From Hyphomicrobium denitrificans ATCC 51888 (GTDB lineage Bacteria; Pseudomonadota; Alphaproteobacteria; Rhizobiales; Hyphomicrobiaceae), in contig NC_014313.1 in the NCBI RefSeq assembly GCF_000143145.1, forward strand, positions 3,472,001 to 3,536,000: 64,000 nt of DNA. Reading direction: 5' to 3'. The notes under the pieces are model-generated. The model was given only the letters and a program-made list of their open reading frames with translations, was not told the DNA's origin and did no database searches. Shown here in pieces: positions 35,060 to 44,478 of the stretch (within the stretch, counting starts at the first letter, position 1; every line of letters starts with the position of its first letter). The position numbers and the translations under genes were made by a program.

Positions 35060-35387
35060 GGCGGGTGTTTCCAGGATCCGGCGAGGCCGGTTCAAGCGGC
35101 CTCTTGTTTTTGTCGAGCGGCTACATAGCACGCCGACAGCGCACTGTCCCGAGGGTGCAAAGCTTTCGCCACGGTCGCTTGCTGACCTGATCACGGCAGC
35201 GGCCGGGCGAGATACTGTTCACAGATGCCGGAGAAATGGGGCGCGGCCGCGCTGCAATTACCGAGCCCTTAAGAGCCCGCAGAGCGCGGCCGCGAGGAGT
35301 ACCCGGATACGCGATACCTCACTCCAGGTTTCCTGCTACATAAACCGAAATTGGTTGCGATAAAGCAAACGGGAACCCAACGGATGC
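35060..35387. other. Intergenic region with long GC-rich hairpin
   Basis: 328 bases between the FabH-like gene and the upstream SDR on the same strand. It holds a long imperfect inverted repeat: 35241-35255 (GCGCGGCCGCGCTGC) and 35279-35293 (GCAGAGCGCGGCCGC), 13 pairs with a two-base bulge around a 23-base loop. No T tract follows, so it is not an ordinary terminator. Confidence 0.5.
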
Positions 35388-36278
35388 TTAACGCTGGAAG
35401 AAATCCCGCTTCAGCAGCATGCGCATGATCGGCACCGTCACGATGTGTGGAAGAACCTTTAACGCAACGACGAATGCGAGGTTGGAGACGCCCGGCGCGA
35501 TGACGCGCTGACCGAACATGAAGCCGCGATACGCGCTCTGCGCGACGCGGTCGGCCGTCATCGACGGAACGATCATGCGATAGAGGGAATTTTCCGCGCC
35601 CATGTCGTGATGAAATCCGGTTTCGACTGGACCCGGCGCCAATGCCGAGACGCGAACGCCGTGGCCGGCGACTTCGCTGGCGATCGCTTCGGTCAGCGAG
35701 AGGACGTAGGCTTTGCTGGCGTAGTAGGCCGCCTGATTGGGACCCGGCACGTAGGCGCCGACGGACGCGACATTCAATACGCCTCCCTGACGGCGCGCGA
35801 TCATGTCGGGTAGTGCTGCACGTGTGAGCCGCGTCACGCTTTCGACATTCAGCGCAACGAGGCGCGAAATTTCTTGCGGCGTCTGTTCAAGGAATGGTCC
35901 GGCGAGGCCCATCGCGGCATTGTTGACCAGCACGTCGAGATACAAATTCGCGTCGGCGAGCGCGGATGAAATGACGTCCGCGGCGTTGGGTTCGGTGACA
36001 TCGCACAGGATCGAAAGGGGCTCGACGCCGGTTGCAGCCTTCAAATCGGCGACGGCCTCTGTGAGGCTCAGCGAATTGCGCGCCACGATGACGGTGGTGT
36101 GGCCTGTTTCGATGAAGCGCTTCGCAAGCGCCAGTCCTATGCCCCGCGATCCACCCGTGACGACAACCGCCGGTTTCAGGTGTGCCACCGCAGTCCGCGC
36201 GGCCTGAACGGCATTTTCGTCGACCGGCGCTCGCCACGGCATCAATCGGGAGGTCCAGCGGGCAAAATCGGACGGCAT
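35388..36278 (-). CDS. SDR family NAD(P)-dependent oxidoreductase
   Basis: A 296-residue short-chain dehydrogenase. Motifs are VVTGGSRGIGLALAKRF, VLVNNAAMG, NVASVGAYVPGPNQAAYYAS then KAYVLSLTEAI (Ser, Tyr-x3-Lys) and LAPGPVETGFHHDM. The C-terminal region, with VAQSAYRGFMFGQRVIAPGV and VALKVLPHIVTVPIMRMLLK, matches the DltE/YqjQ-like membrane-associated SDR group. About 35 N-terminal residues precede the Rossmann motif. The FabH-like gene lies downstream, suggesting a shared lipid or ketone substrate, but the 328-base gap argues against tight coupling. Confidence 0.88.
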   Translation of the reverse strand: MPSDFARWTSRLMPWRAPVDENAVQAARTAVAHLKPAVVVTGGSRGIGLALAKRFIETGHTTVIVARNSLSLTEAVADLKAATGVEPLSILCDVTEPNAADVISSALADANLYLDVLVNNAAMGLAGPFLEQTPQEISRLVALNVESVTRLTRAALPDMIARRQGGVLNVASVGAYVPGPNQAAYYASKAYVLSLTEAIASEVAGHGVRVSALAPGPVETGFHHDMGAENSLYRMIVPSMTADRVAQSAYRGFMFGQRVIAPGVSNLAFVVALKVLPHIVTVPIMRMLLKRDFFQR

Positions 36279-36554
36279 GCGGTCTCCAGAGGGGGCAGGC
36301 GAGCCGGACGGAACGTAGGCGGAGGCCCTAGCGGCAGCAAGAGTGGTGCACCTTTAGGCCGAAGGGATCGCGGTGCGGGGCCGGATATTCATTCAGGCCG
36401 GGCCGTTCGTGCGCGGTTTTCGGCGGTGTCCAGCCGGCAACCTAATTTCTCCATTCTTTAAAGGCACGGCTTTGCTAAAAGGAGCGCGGCGGGTCAAGGG
36501 GTAGGCTGGCTCTCGGCTTTTTCTGGCACGGAAGCAATCGTCGGGTGGGATCAG

Positions 36555-38858
36555 GTGGATCGCGAGTTGTTCAAGGACCGCATGCGCGGCACGGCGTCCA
36601 TTTTGCTGCGCCGGGCGACCGCGATTCTGATCGCTATATTCACGGTCATCGTCAGTGCCAGCATGCCGGTCAGCGTCGACGCGGTCGATGATGTCGAAGC
36701 CGCGCAACGGCCGCCGTTGAGCGTTCCCATCTTCATATCGTCGCGAGACGACCTTTGCTACGACAACGGTCAAGTGGCCGCCATCAGGCGCCTTGCCGTG
36801 CAGGAGCAGCGTCGCATCAACCGCAATGGCGGCGTTGCCGGTCGCCGACTGCAGCTGACGTTCCTCGACGATCAGCGCGACGAAAAGAAAGCGGCGGCCA
36901 ATATGGGCCTCGCGCTCTCCGATCCCCAAACGCTGGCGATGATCGGCATGTCGAATTCGACGCGCGCGAAGGCTGCATTCGACGCTTCCGGCAAGGATAT
37001 CAAAAAGACCGGCATTCCTTTCGTTTCCGATATTTCGGTCGCCGCTCTCATCGCCGATTATCCGAACGTCTTCACGACCCGGCCTTCCGAAGATGAAGAG
37101 CGCATGCCGGTCATCGCTGAGTTCGTGAAGCAAATGAAGATTGAGCGACCCGCGTTCGTCGGTCTCGACGGGCAGCTGGCGAGCAGCAATTTCGGCGATG
37201 CGCTGACGAAGCTGTTCGGGACGGGCGTCATGGCCGCCGATCACCGTTTGCATATGGTCGGCGACGACCTCCTCGATCCGGGCGAACTCGCTTCGACGAT
37301 TGCCGATCTCAAGAGCAAAAATATCGATATGGTGTTTCTCAGTGTCGGCGGCAGCCGGACAGCCGACGTCCTGAAAAAGTTCAAGGCCGAAGGTCTGACG
37401 CCACCGGCTTTCGTCACTGGCCGGCTGACATCGCTCGGACTCGAAGGCGATGCCGCTTATCCCAACGACATCTTCCAGCTCGCTTGGGATGGATTTCCTG
37501 ACGTTTACAATGATCGGCTGCGCAAGCTTGTCTCGGATTCCCCAGATCCGAGCGCCTGGATTTTCCAGGGCGCGAAGAACAATGCCGCGCCGGGATGGAA
37601 AAGCGGCAAATGCAAAGCACGCGACGAAGATGTTCCTCTCAGCGTCGTCGATGAGGACAACATGCGGGCCCTGTCGGCTGGGACGCAGTACGCCGACATG
37701 GTCGGGCTTATCGCGGAAGCGGCGCGAGGAAAGGACGCGACGACCAGCCTGCCGGACCTTCGCAGCCTGATCGTTCAACGGCTGCAATCTGCCTATGGGC
37801 TGGGGCGCGGGACGTTCCAGGGTCGGTTCGATAACTGGTCGTTCCAGCAAGCGTCGCGCGCCGCGGCGCGAACGCCGATGATCCTCATGCTGCCGCGCGG
37901 TCTCGGGCACGCACAGCTTGCACCGTTGCAATTCGTGCATCTGCGCAACAACAGCATGCAGCGGATCGATACGCTCTACGCCGATATCGATCTCATTCGG
38001 GCCGAGCACATCAACGACAACGAGAAGACGTTTCTCGCCGACTTCTATCTGTCGATGAACGATCGCGGCGGCGCGTCGATCGAGCAGATCGAATTCTCGA
38101 ACGCGTATCTGGAGCCGGGATCAAACGACCGGCAGATCACCGTCCGGCCGATTCATGACGGCGGCAAAAGCGAAGCATTCCCGGATCACATGAAGATCTA
38201 TCGTGTGTCCGGTAAGTTCCTGTTCGAGCCGCAGCTGCTCGACTATCCCTTCGACACCCAGAGATTTTCGATCGATATCCAGCCCAAGAACAGCAATGCG
38301 CCGTTCATCGTGCAACCGCCGCCGGACAATTTGCGCGACAGGCTCGTCAACGTCGATGGCTGGCTGCCGAAGGATCAGTACGTCGGATACGACGAAGACT
38401 TCGTGCGTACCGTCGATGCGCAGACGCTCCAGCCGAGTGTCGTGCCGTTCTACAAAGCGAATTTCGTCTGGCTGATGAAGCGGCAGACAACAGATTATTT
38501 CCTGCGCGTTGTCGTGCCGCTCGGCTTCATCCTGATGATCGCCTATCTGTCGATCTTCATCTCGACCCATCATTTCGAGGCGATTGTCACGATCCAGGTG
38601 ACGGCGCTGCTCTCCGCAGTGGCGCTCTATCTGGCGCTGCCGAAGCTCGATGCCAACGTCGAGACGCTGTCGGACCGGATGTTCCTATTCAGCTATCTGA
38701 TGCTGAGTATCATCATCGCCATTACGATCGCGCGCGTGAACAAATGGATCGAGCCGGTTGGCTGGCTGCGGAAATCCCTGAGCTTCCTGCACATCGCCGG
38801 GGTGCCGCTCGCCACGGCGGCGCTTGCGTTCTACGTTTACGAGTTGAGCCTGCGCTAG
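36555..38858 (+). CDS. Type I periplasmic binding domain fused to a pentameric ligand-gated ion channel
   Basis: 767 residues in three parts. (1) A signal/anchor helix, about 18-37. (2) Residues about 55-440: a type I binding protein like branched-chain amino acid receptors (PIFISSRDDLCYDNGQVAAI, RRINRNGGVAGRRLQLTFLD, AMIGMSNSTRAKAAF, KTGIPFVSDIS). (3) Residues about 465-767: a Cys-loop-receptor-type channel: an extracellular beta domain with YPFDTQ (564-569) at the Pro-loop, then M1 (about 648-670), M2 (675-697, FEAIVTIQVTALLSAVALYL), M3 (708-728) and M4 (744-764). M2 aligns without gaps to the GLIC pore, with E675 at -2', T679 at 2' and T683 at 6', which predicts cation selectivity. The likely role is a periplasm-facing chemoreceptor channel gated through the binding domain. 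It is monocistronic and divergent from the SDR. Confidence 0.88.
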   Translation: MDRELFKDRMRGTASILLRRATAILIAIFTVIVSASMPVSVDAVDDVEAAQRPPLSVPIFISSRDDLCYDNGQVAAIRRLAVQEQRRINRNGGVAGRRLQLTFLDDQRDEKKAAANMGLALSDPQTLAMIGMSNSTRAKAAFDASGKDIKKTGIPFVSDISVAALIADYPNVFTTRPSEDEERMPVIAEFVKQMKIERPAFVGLDGQLASSNFGDALTKLFGTGVMAADHRLHMVGDDLLDPGELASTIADLKSKNIDMVFLSVGGSRTADVLKKFKAEGLTPPAFVTGRLTSLGLEGDAAYPNDIFQLAWDGFPDVYNDRLRKLVSDSPDPSAWIFQGAKNNAAPGWKSGKCKARDEDVPLSVVDEDNMRALSAGTQYADMVGLIAEAARGKDATTSLPDLRSLIVQRLQSAYGLGRGTFQGRFDNWSFQQASRAAARTPMILMLPRGLGHAQLAPLQFVHLRNNSMQRIDTLYADIDLIRAEHINDNEKTFLADFYLSMNDRGGASIEQIEFSNAYLEPGSNDRQITVRPIHDGGKSEAFPDHMKIYRVSGKFLFEPQLLDYPFDTQRFSIDIQPKNSNAPFIVQPPPDNLRDRLVNVDGWLPKDQYVGYDEDFVRTVDAQTLQPSVVPFYKANFVWLMKRQTTDYFLRVVVPLGFILMIAYLSIFISTHHFEAIVTIQVTALLSAVALYLALPKLDANVETLSDRMFLFSYLMLSIIIAITIARVNKWIEPVGWLRKSLSFLHIAGVPLATAALAFYVYELSLR

Positions 38859-38975
38859 CTTTCGGAGGCTGCCTGTCCGGCGACGCGCGCATGACATCCA
38901 TGATGCCAGCGCGGAGTTAACTGAATTTAACGACTGCTCTTCGTCATCGTAATTGGTTATGCAGCATGGCGATGC

Positions 38976-38999
38976 GAGCGGCTCCTATAGGAGCCGCTC
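38976..38999. repeat. Perfect 24-base palindrome
   Basis: GAGCGGCTCC-TATA-GGAGCCGCTC, a 10-bp stem with a 4-base loop, between the channel gene and the RND pump gene. It is followed on the plus strand by CTCGCCGGCGATTTTGTCG with only a short T run. It may be the terminator of the channel gene, 118 bases past its stop, or an operator for the pump genes. Confidence 0.5.
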
Positions 39000-39123
39000 C
39001 TCGCCGGCGATTTTGTCGCTGGCAAATTGCGGCGGGACTGAGACGGATCGAGGCTTGCCGGCCGTTAAGCGGCGAGGGCTCCGTGGTTGAATGACCTTCG
39101 AGCGGGCGGAGAAATTTTAACTC

Positions 39124-42100
39124 ATGGCTGCACTTGTACGCATCGCGCTCCGGTTGCCGTACACGTTCATCGTTCTCGCGCTTCTGATTTTGATCGCCGG
39201 TGGGCTGGCCGCGATCAGGACGCCGGTCGATATTTTCCCGGAAATTCGCATTCCCGTCATTGCCACGGTTTGGCAATACAAGGGCCTGCCGCCGGATGAC
39301 ATGGCGGGGCGGATGGTGACGCCGTTCCAGCGTGCGTTGACGACGACCGTCAACGACATCGAACATATCGAAGCCAATTCCTATAGTGGCATCGGCGTCG
39401 TCAAAATTTTCTTTCATCCGAAGGTCAACATCAGTGTCGCCAATGCGCAGGTGACCGCCATTGCGCAAACGATGTTGAGGCAATTGCCGCCCGGATCGAC
39501 CGCGCCTCTTATTCTCAACTACAGTGCATCGACCGTACCCATTCTGCAGCTTGCGCTCGCTGGCGAAGGTTTGAACGAGCAAAACCTGGCCGACCTCGGA
39601 ATGAACCAGGTCCGCATCCGGCTGGTCACCGTTCCCGGCGCGGCCATTCCCTATCCGTACGGCGGCAAGCAGAGACAGATCCAAATCGACCTCGATACGG
39701 CCGCGCTGCATGCCAAAGGCCTCTCGGCGCAAGATGTGGCGAGCGCCTTCGACGCGCAAAATCTGATCAATCCGGTCGGTACGCAAAAGATCGGCGCGAC
39801 CGAATACACGATGCAACTGAACAGCGCTCCGTCAGACCTCGCGGCGCTGGGCGACCTGCCGATCAAGGCGGTCAATGGTGGCATGGTCTACGTCAAGGAC
39901 GTCGCGCGCGTGCGCGACGGCAGCCCGCCACAGCAGAATGTCGTGCATGTGAACGGTGCGCGCTCGGTGCTTCTTTCGGTACTGAAGAGCGGCGCAATCT
40001 CGACGCCTGAAATCATTCAAGGCATCAAGGACAAGGTCCAGGAAATCAAGCCGGGTCTGCCGGATGCTTTGACGATTTCGTACCTCGGCGATCAGTCGCT
40101 ATTCGTGCGCGGCGCGGTGAATAACGTCATCCACGAAGGCGTTCTAGCGGCGGCGCTGACGAGCTTGATGATCCTGTTATTCCTTGGAAGCATCAGGTCT
40201 ACGATCATCATCGCGACATCGATCCCGCTTGCCGTGCTGGCATCGATTGCGACGCTGTCGGCGCTCGGCGAGACGCTCAATATCATGACGCTGGGCGGGT
40301 TGGCGCTTGCCGTGGGTATTCTCGTCGATGAAGCAACGGTGACGATCGAGAACATCAATTATCATCTGGAGCAGGGCAAGGACGTCGAAACGGCGATCCT
40401 CGACGGCGCCGATCAGATTGCGACGCCTGCGTTCGTGTCGATGCTCTGCATCTGCATCGTTTTCGTGCCGATGTTTTTCCTGGAAGGCGTTGCGAGGTTT
40501 CTGTTCGTGCCGATGGCGGAGGCCGTCGTATTCGCGATGGTCGCGTCATTCATCCTGTCGCGAACGCTCGTGCCGACAATGGCGAAGTTTCTGTTGAAGC
40601 CGCATGACCCGAATGCGCACGACACGCCGACCCGTAACCCGTTCATGCGTTTCCAGCGTAAGTTCGAGCATGGCTTCGAAGCTTTGCGTTTGAGCTATCG
40701 CGGTCTTCTCGATCGGGCACTGTCGCAACGCGCGCTGTTTCTTTTGTTCTCGTTCGGCTTCATCGGACTGTCGTTCTATCTGGTCCCGTATCTGGGGCGG
40801 AATTTCTTCCCGGCCGTCGATTCGGGGCAAATCCTGATACATGCGCGGCTCGAAGTCGGAACCCGCGTCGAAGAGAGTTCACGCAAGTTCGCGGAAATCC
40901 AGGACGTCATTCGCGCGATCATTCCGGCGGAAGAGCTCGATGCGATCGTCGACAATATCGGCATGCCGATCAGCGGCATCAACGTCTCCTATAACAACAC
41001 CGGCATGATCGGCTCGCAGGACGGAGACATCCAGATCGCGCTCAAGGAGGGGCATCGGCCGACGGCGGAGTACGTCAGTCTTTTGCGCGATGAGCTTCCG
41101 CAGCGTTTTCCGGGAACGACTTTTTCATTCCTGCCTGCGGATATCGTCAGCCAAATCCTGAACTTCGGCGCACCGACGCCGATCGATCTGCAAATTCGCG
41201 GTGCGAACCTCACCGAAAACTTCAATTACGCGAACAAACTTCTCCGAAAGATCCGGATGGTTCCCGGTGTCGCCGATGCGCGCATACAGCAATCGCGCGA
41301 CAATCCGGGGTTCAAAATAGACGTCGACCGGTCGCGCGCGAAATACGTCGGCGTCACTGCGCGCGACGTCACGAGCAGTCTTGGCACGAGCCTTTCCGGT
41401 TCAGGGCAGGTTTCGCCCGTCTTCTGGCTGAACCCAAGAAACGGTGTGTCGTATCCGATCGTCATGCAGACGCCGCAGTATTCGCTGGACAGTCTGGCAT
41501 CGCTCCAGAATTTGCCGATCACGGCCGCGGATGCGACGGCGCCGCAGGTTCTCGGCAGTGTCATCAATCTTGGTCGCAAGACGTCCAATGCAGTCGTCTC
41601 GCAATATGACATCCAGTCGATGGTGCAAATTCTGACGACCACCGAGGGACGCGACCTCGGCGCTGTTGCAGCCGATATTCAAAAGATCGTGGACGAAGCC
41701 AAAGCAGATCTGCCGAAGGGAGCGACTGCGGTTCTGCTGGGTCAGGTCCGAACGATGAACAGCGCTTACTCGGGGATGCTGTTCGGACTTCTCGGTGCGA
41801 TCGTGCTTATATACCTGCTGATCGTCGTCAACTTCCAATCGTGGACGGATCCGCTGGTCATCATCATGGCTCTTCCGGCTGCGCTTGCCGGCATCATCTG
41901 GATGCTCTTCACGACGGGTACGACGCTGTCGGTTCCGGCGTTGACCGGCGCGATCATGTGCATGGGCGTGGCGACGGCGAACGCGGTTCTGGTCGTCAGC
42001 TTCGCGCGCGAGCGGCTTGCCGAGCATGGCGACCCGATCGTGGCAGCGCTCGAGTCCGGCTATGTGCGTATCCGGCCGGTTCTGATGACGGCGCTGGCGA

Positions 42101-42306
42101 TGATCATCGGCATGGCGCCGATGGCCCTTGGTCTCGGCGAAGGCGGCGAGCAGAACGCGCCGCTCGGCCGCGCTGTCATCGGCGGTCTCGTTTTTGCGAC
42201 CGCCGCGACCCTGTTTGTTGTTCCCCTTGTTTTCAGTTTGATGCACCGGCGCAAGGCAACCGCCGCGCCGACCGATTTTATTCCGGGAGAATTCAATGCC
42301 GCCTGA
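39124..42306 (+). CDS. RND-family efflux transporter, inner-membrane permease
   Basis: A 1060-residue RND pump of the AcrB/HAE group. It has the usual twelve-helix layout: TM1 at about 12-30 (YTFIVLALLILIAGGLAAIR), two large periplasmic loops, TM2-6 around 340-510 with GGLALAVGILVDEATVTIEN (the TM4 region with conserved acidic residues) and TM7-12 near the C-terminus (GAIVLIYLLIVVNFQSWTDP). The membrane-fusion partner overlaps its stop by 11 bases. No outer-membrane TolC-type gene lies nearby. Substrates cannot be told; the pump is nearer to the multidrug branch than to heavy-metal CusA by overall pattern. Confidence 0.93.
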   Translation: MAALVRIALRLPYTFIVLALLILIAGGLAAIRTPVDIFPEIRIPVIATVWQYKGLPPDDMAGRMVTPFQRALTTTVNDIEHIEANSYSGIGVVKIFFHPKVNISVANAQVTAIAQTMLRQLPPGSTAPLILNYSASTVPILQLALAGEGLNEQNLADLGMNQVRIRLVTVPGAAIPYPYGGKQRQIQIDLDTAALHAKGLSAQDVASAFDAQNLINPVGTQKIGATEYTMQLNSAPSDLAALGDLPIKAVNGGMVYVKDVARVRDGSPPQQNVVHVNGARSVLLSVLKSGAISTPEIIQGIKDKVQEIKPGLPDALTISYLGDQSLFVRGAVNNVIHEGVLAAALTSLMILLFLGSIRSTIIIATSIPLAVLASIATLSALGETLNIMTLGGLALAVGILVDEATVTIENINYHLEQGKDVETAILDGADQIATPAFVSMLCICIVFVPMFFLEGVARFLFVPMAEAVVFAMVASFILSRTLVPTMAKFLLKPHDPNAHDTPTRNPFMRFQRKFEHGFEALRLSYRGLLDRALSQRALFLLFSFGFIGLSFYLVPYLGRNFFPAVDSGQILIHARLEVGTRVEESSRKFAEIQDVIRAIIPAEELDAIVDNIGMPISGINVSYNNTGMIGSQDGDIQIALKEGHRPTAEYVSLLRDELPQRFPGTTFSFLPADIVSQILNFGAPTPIDLQIRGANLTENFNYANKLLRKIRMVPGVADARIQQSRDNPGFKIDVDRSRAKYVGVTARDVTSSLGTSLSGSGQVSPVFWLNPRNGVSYPIVMQTPQYSLDSLASLQNLPITAADATAPQVLGSVINLGRKTSNAVVSQYDIQSMVQILTTTEGRDLGAVAADIQKIVDEAKADLPKGATAVLLGQVRTMNSAYSGMLFGLLGAIVLIYLLIVVNFQSWTDPLVIIMALPAALAGIIWMLFTTGTTLSVPALTGAIMCMGVATANAVLVVSFARERLAEHGDPIVAALESGYVRIRPVLMTALAMIIGMAPMALGLGEGGEQNAPLGRAVIGGLVFATAATLFVVPLVFSLMHRRKATAAPTDFIPGEFNAA

Positions 42307-43513
42307 GTTGCCCAAGGAAACACGGGCGCGCTCGCGCTGGAAGATGCCGATGGCTGCGCTGGTGTTCATCGGTGCGACGTCGTTCATCGGATTTACCGGC
42401 ATTCAATGCAGGGAGCAGACGCTGGCCGGCCTCCGGGTCAAATCGGCCGAGCGATCGGTGCCGACGGTGGCGGTCGCGACGCCCAGCGTGCAGAAGAGCG
42501 TCGGCGTTATCGAACTTCCTGGACGGCTTGACGCCTATTCGCAGGCTGCGATTTTTGCACGCGTGAGCGGTTACGTCGCGAGCCGGAAGGCGGACATCGG
42601 CACGCGCGTCAAGGCCGGCGATCTCCTCGCCGAGATCGACGCTCCGGATCTCGATCAACAGCTGTTTCAAGCGCAGTCCGAACTCAACAACGCCAAAGCG
42701 ACTGCAGCTTTGGCGAAGGTCACGAACGAACGCTATCAGGCGCTGCTGCCTAAAGATTACGTGACGCGGCAGGGCGCAGACGAGAAGGCTGCCGATTTCG
42801 AAGCGAAGACGGCGCTCGTCACGTCGGCGCAGGCCAACGTCGATCGTCTGAAGGCGCTGTCGGAATACAAGCGCATCGTGGCGCCGTTCGAGGGCATCGT
42901 GACGGTGCGCAACACCGACGTCGGCAATCTCATCAATACGGGAAGCTCCACGGGCTCGGAGATGTTTGTCGTCGCGGACATTCACAAGCTCCGGCTTTAT
43001 GTGAACGTGCCTCAGTCTTACGTACCGATGGTCACGAACGGAACGACGGCGGTGCTGACCGTGCCTGAGCGTCCCGGCAAATCGTATGAAGCCAAGGTCG
43101 AAGCGTCCGCTGGCGCCGTCGATGTTGCTTCGGGGACGACGCGCATGCAGCTTGTCGTCGACAACGCCGCCGGGGAGCTGATGCCGGGCGCATATGCGAA
43201 CGTGCGGTTGAAGGTCGGCGATCAAAAGGATGTTCTGGTCGTTCCGGCGAGTGCCGTCATTTTTGATAAGGACGGCCTGCGCGTCGCGATCCTCAATTCC
43301 GAGGACCGGGTCGTCATGAAGCCGATCACGATCGGGCGTGATCTTGGCAGCAAAGTCGAGATCGCATCCGGACTGGCGCCGGAGGATCGCGTGATCGAAA
43401 GTGCGCCCGACGACATCGTCGACGGCGACAAGGTCAACGTCAAGGAGCAGCCGACGCCTGCGACGGCACCGTCATCATCGACGAACGCGGTGCATCCAAA
43501 CAACAAAGGCTGA
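42296..43513 (+). CDS. RND efflux periplasmic adaptor subunit
   Basis: A 405-residue membrane-fusion protein. The N-terminal anchor is near 18-35 (MAALVFIGATSFIGFTGI). It is followed by half-lipoyl segments (LPGRLDAYSQAAIFARVSGY, GTRVKAGDLLAEIDAPDLDQ), a helical hairpin, and beta-barrel regions (LYVNVPQSYVPMVTNG). It links the inner-membrane pump to an outer-membrane channel. The start codon lies within the last codons of the pump gene, so the two are translationally coupled. The usual order in many operons is adaptor first; here the pump comes first. The C-terminal tail is Pro/Thr/Ser-rich. Confidence 0.92.
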   Translation: MPPELPKETRARSRWKMPMAALVFIGATSFIGFTGIQCREQTLAGLRVKSAERSVPTVAVATPSVQKSVGVIELPGRLDAYSQAAIFARVSGYVASRKADIGTRVKAGDLLAEIDAPDLDQQLFQAQSELNNAKATAALAKVTNERYQALLPKDYVTRQGADEKAADFEAKTALVTSAQANVDRLKALSEYKRIVAPFEGIVTVRNTDVGNLINTGSSTGSEMFVVADIHKLRLYVNVPQSYVPMVTNGTTAVLTVPERPGKSYEAKVEASAGAVDVASGTTRMQLVVDNAAGELMPGAYANVRLKVGDQKDVLVVPASAVIFDKDGLRVAILNSEDRVVMKPITIGRDLGSKVEIASGLAPEDRVIESAPDDIVDGDKVNVKEQPTPATAPSSSTNAVHPNNKG

Positions 43514-43587
43514 CGTCTTTTCTTTTCTCGGAACGCCGGGGCTGTGCCCGCGTTTTCTCTTCGCAACTGAAGAGGAGCGTGCTTCGA

Positions 43588-43938
43588 ATGCGGGGCGTTT
43601 TGCTAGCTGGCGCCGGTGTGGCGCTCATCACAGCGCCGATGACCCTTGCGTATGCCGAGCCGTCCGGCAACGAACCCGCGCAGCAACATCGGCAAACTCC
43701 CGATCAGACTATTCCCAAGACGGATGCCGACCACGTCGAGCCGGGGAAGGTTGGACCCGGAAGCGAAAGGAATTCGCAGGTCTCTCCGACCTCGCCGGAT
43801 ATTCCCGCGCACAAGCAGCCGCCGCCGGAGATCAATTTACCTGCTGATCCTGGGCAGCCGAAGAGCGGCGCTCGCGAGTCCGATGACTCGCAGGGTTTGC
43901 CTGGCGGAACCACGCAGCCACCTGCGACTGCGCAATAA
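43588..43938 (+). CDS. Small secreted low-complexity protein
   Basis: A 116-residue protein with a signal peptide (GVLLAGAGVALITAPMTLAY) and a mature region rich in Pro, Gln, Asp, Gly and Ser (EPAQQHRQTPDQTIPKTDAD) with no predicted fold. The ATG at 43588 is preferred over a GTG three codons upstream because AGAGGAG sits at the right distance from it. It follows the RND adaptor by 74 bases and could be in its transcript. No family is recognised. Confidence 0.6.
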   Translation: MRGVLLAGAGVALITAPMTLAYAEPSGNEPAQQHRQTPDQTIPKTDADHVEPGKVGPGSERNSQVSPTSPDIPAHKQPPPEINLPADPGQPKSGARESDDSQGLPGGTTQPPATAQ

Positions 43939-44478
43939 CGGCGGTCGGGGTTTCAGAGCGTTGCGAAACAAATTTTCCGACGTTCGAACGCGTGCGAAAA
44001 TTCTGAGAACAATCAGTGTGCCTTGCTTCACTTCATCTTTGTTGCGTTCAGTTACATCCATTGTGACTTGTTCATGACGATCGCATTGGTTACGCCTCGC
44101 GATATCGGGAGCGCGCCGCTGCTTGTCAGGTCGGACGAGCGGGATCGAAACCGGCAAGCGTGAGGGTGGTGCGAGCCTGTGAGCCCTGCCGATCAAACGG
44201 CAGGGCTTCTTGTTGTCGCGCGCGATCGATGCGGCTACGTCACGACTCGCCGCGCTTCGATAAATCTCGCGTATCGAACGGTTCGGCGGCGAGTTGATTT
44301 ACCGATCAGAGACCAAGGCGGCCAGGTAAGCCGAAAATAGCTGATGCACCGCTCTCGGGCTGGCTCAGAAAAAGGCAACTCGGCTTGCCAGTGGTAAGCG
44401 ACGCCCGAGTGGTTCCGGCTTGGTTACGAGGGTGTTTGGATGTCCGCCTCTGGGTCGTCCACAGCATACAACGTGGGA
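43939..44478. other. 540-base intergenic region before the TIR-caspase locus
   Basis: No supported protein gene. A 29-codon plus-strand frame (44074-44163) has no support beyond length. The region holds a terminator at 44182-44214 and an inverted repeat with ends near 44246 and 44297 (ACTCGCCGC ... GCGGCGAGT). The terminator is 240 bases past the last gene, which leaves room for an unannotated small RNA. The right part is the 3' flank of the caspase gene. Confidence 0.4.
44182..44214 (+). terminator. Intrinsic terminator
   Basis: AGCCCTGCCG-ATCAAA-CGGCAGGGCT is a perfect 10-bp stem with a 6-base loop followed by TCTTGTTG. It most likely ends the RND/secreted-protein transcript or a small RNA encoded just upstream. 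Confidence 0.75.

Noticed and set aside
36393..38009. 538-codon minus-strand frame opposite the channel fusion gene
   Set aside because: Antisense shadow; the plus-strand product has clear domains.
38944..39816. 290-codon minus-strand frame opposite the RND pump
   Set aside because: Arg/Asp-rich shadow of the pump gene in GC-rich DNA, with no ribosome site or domain.
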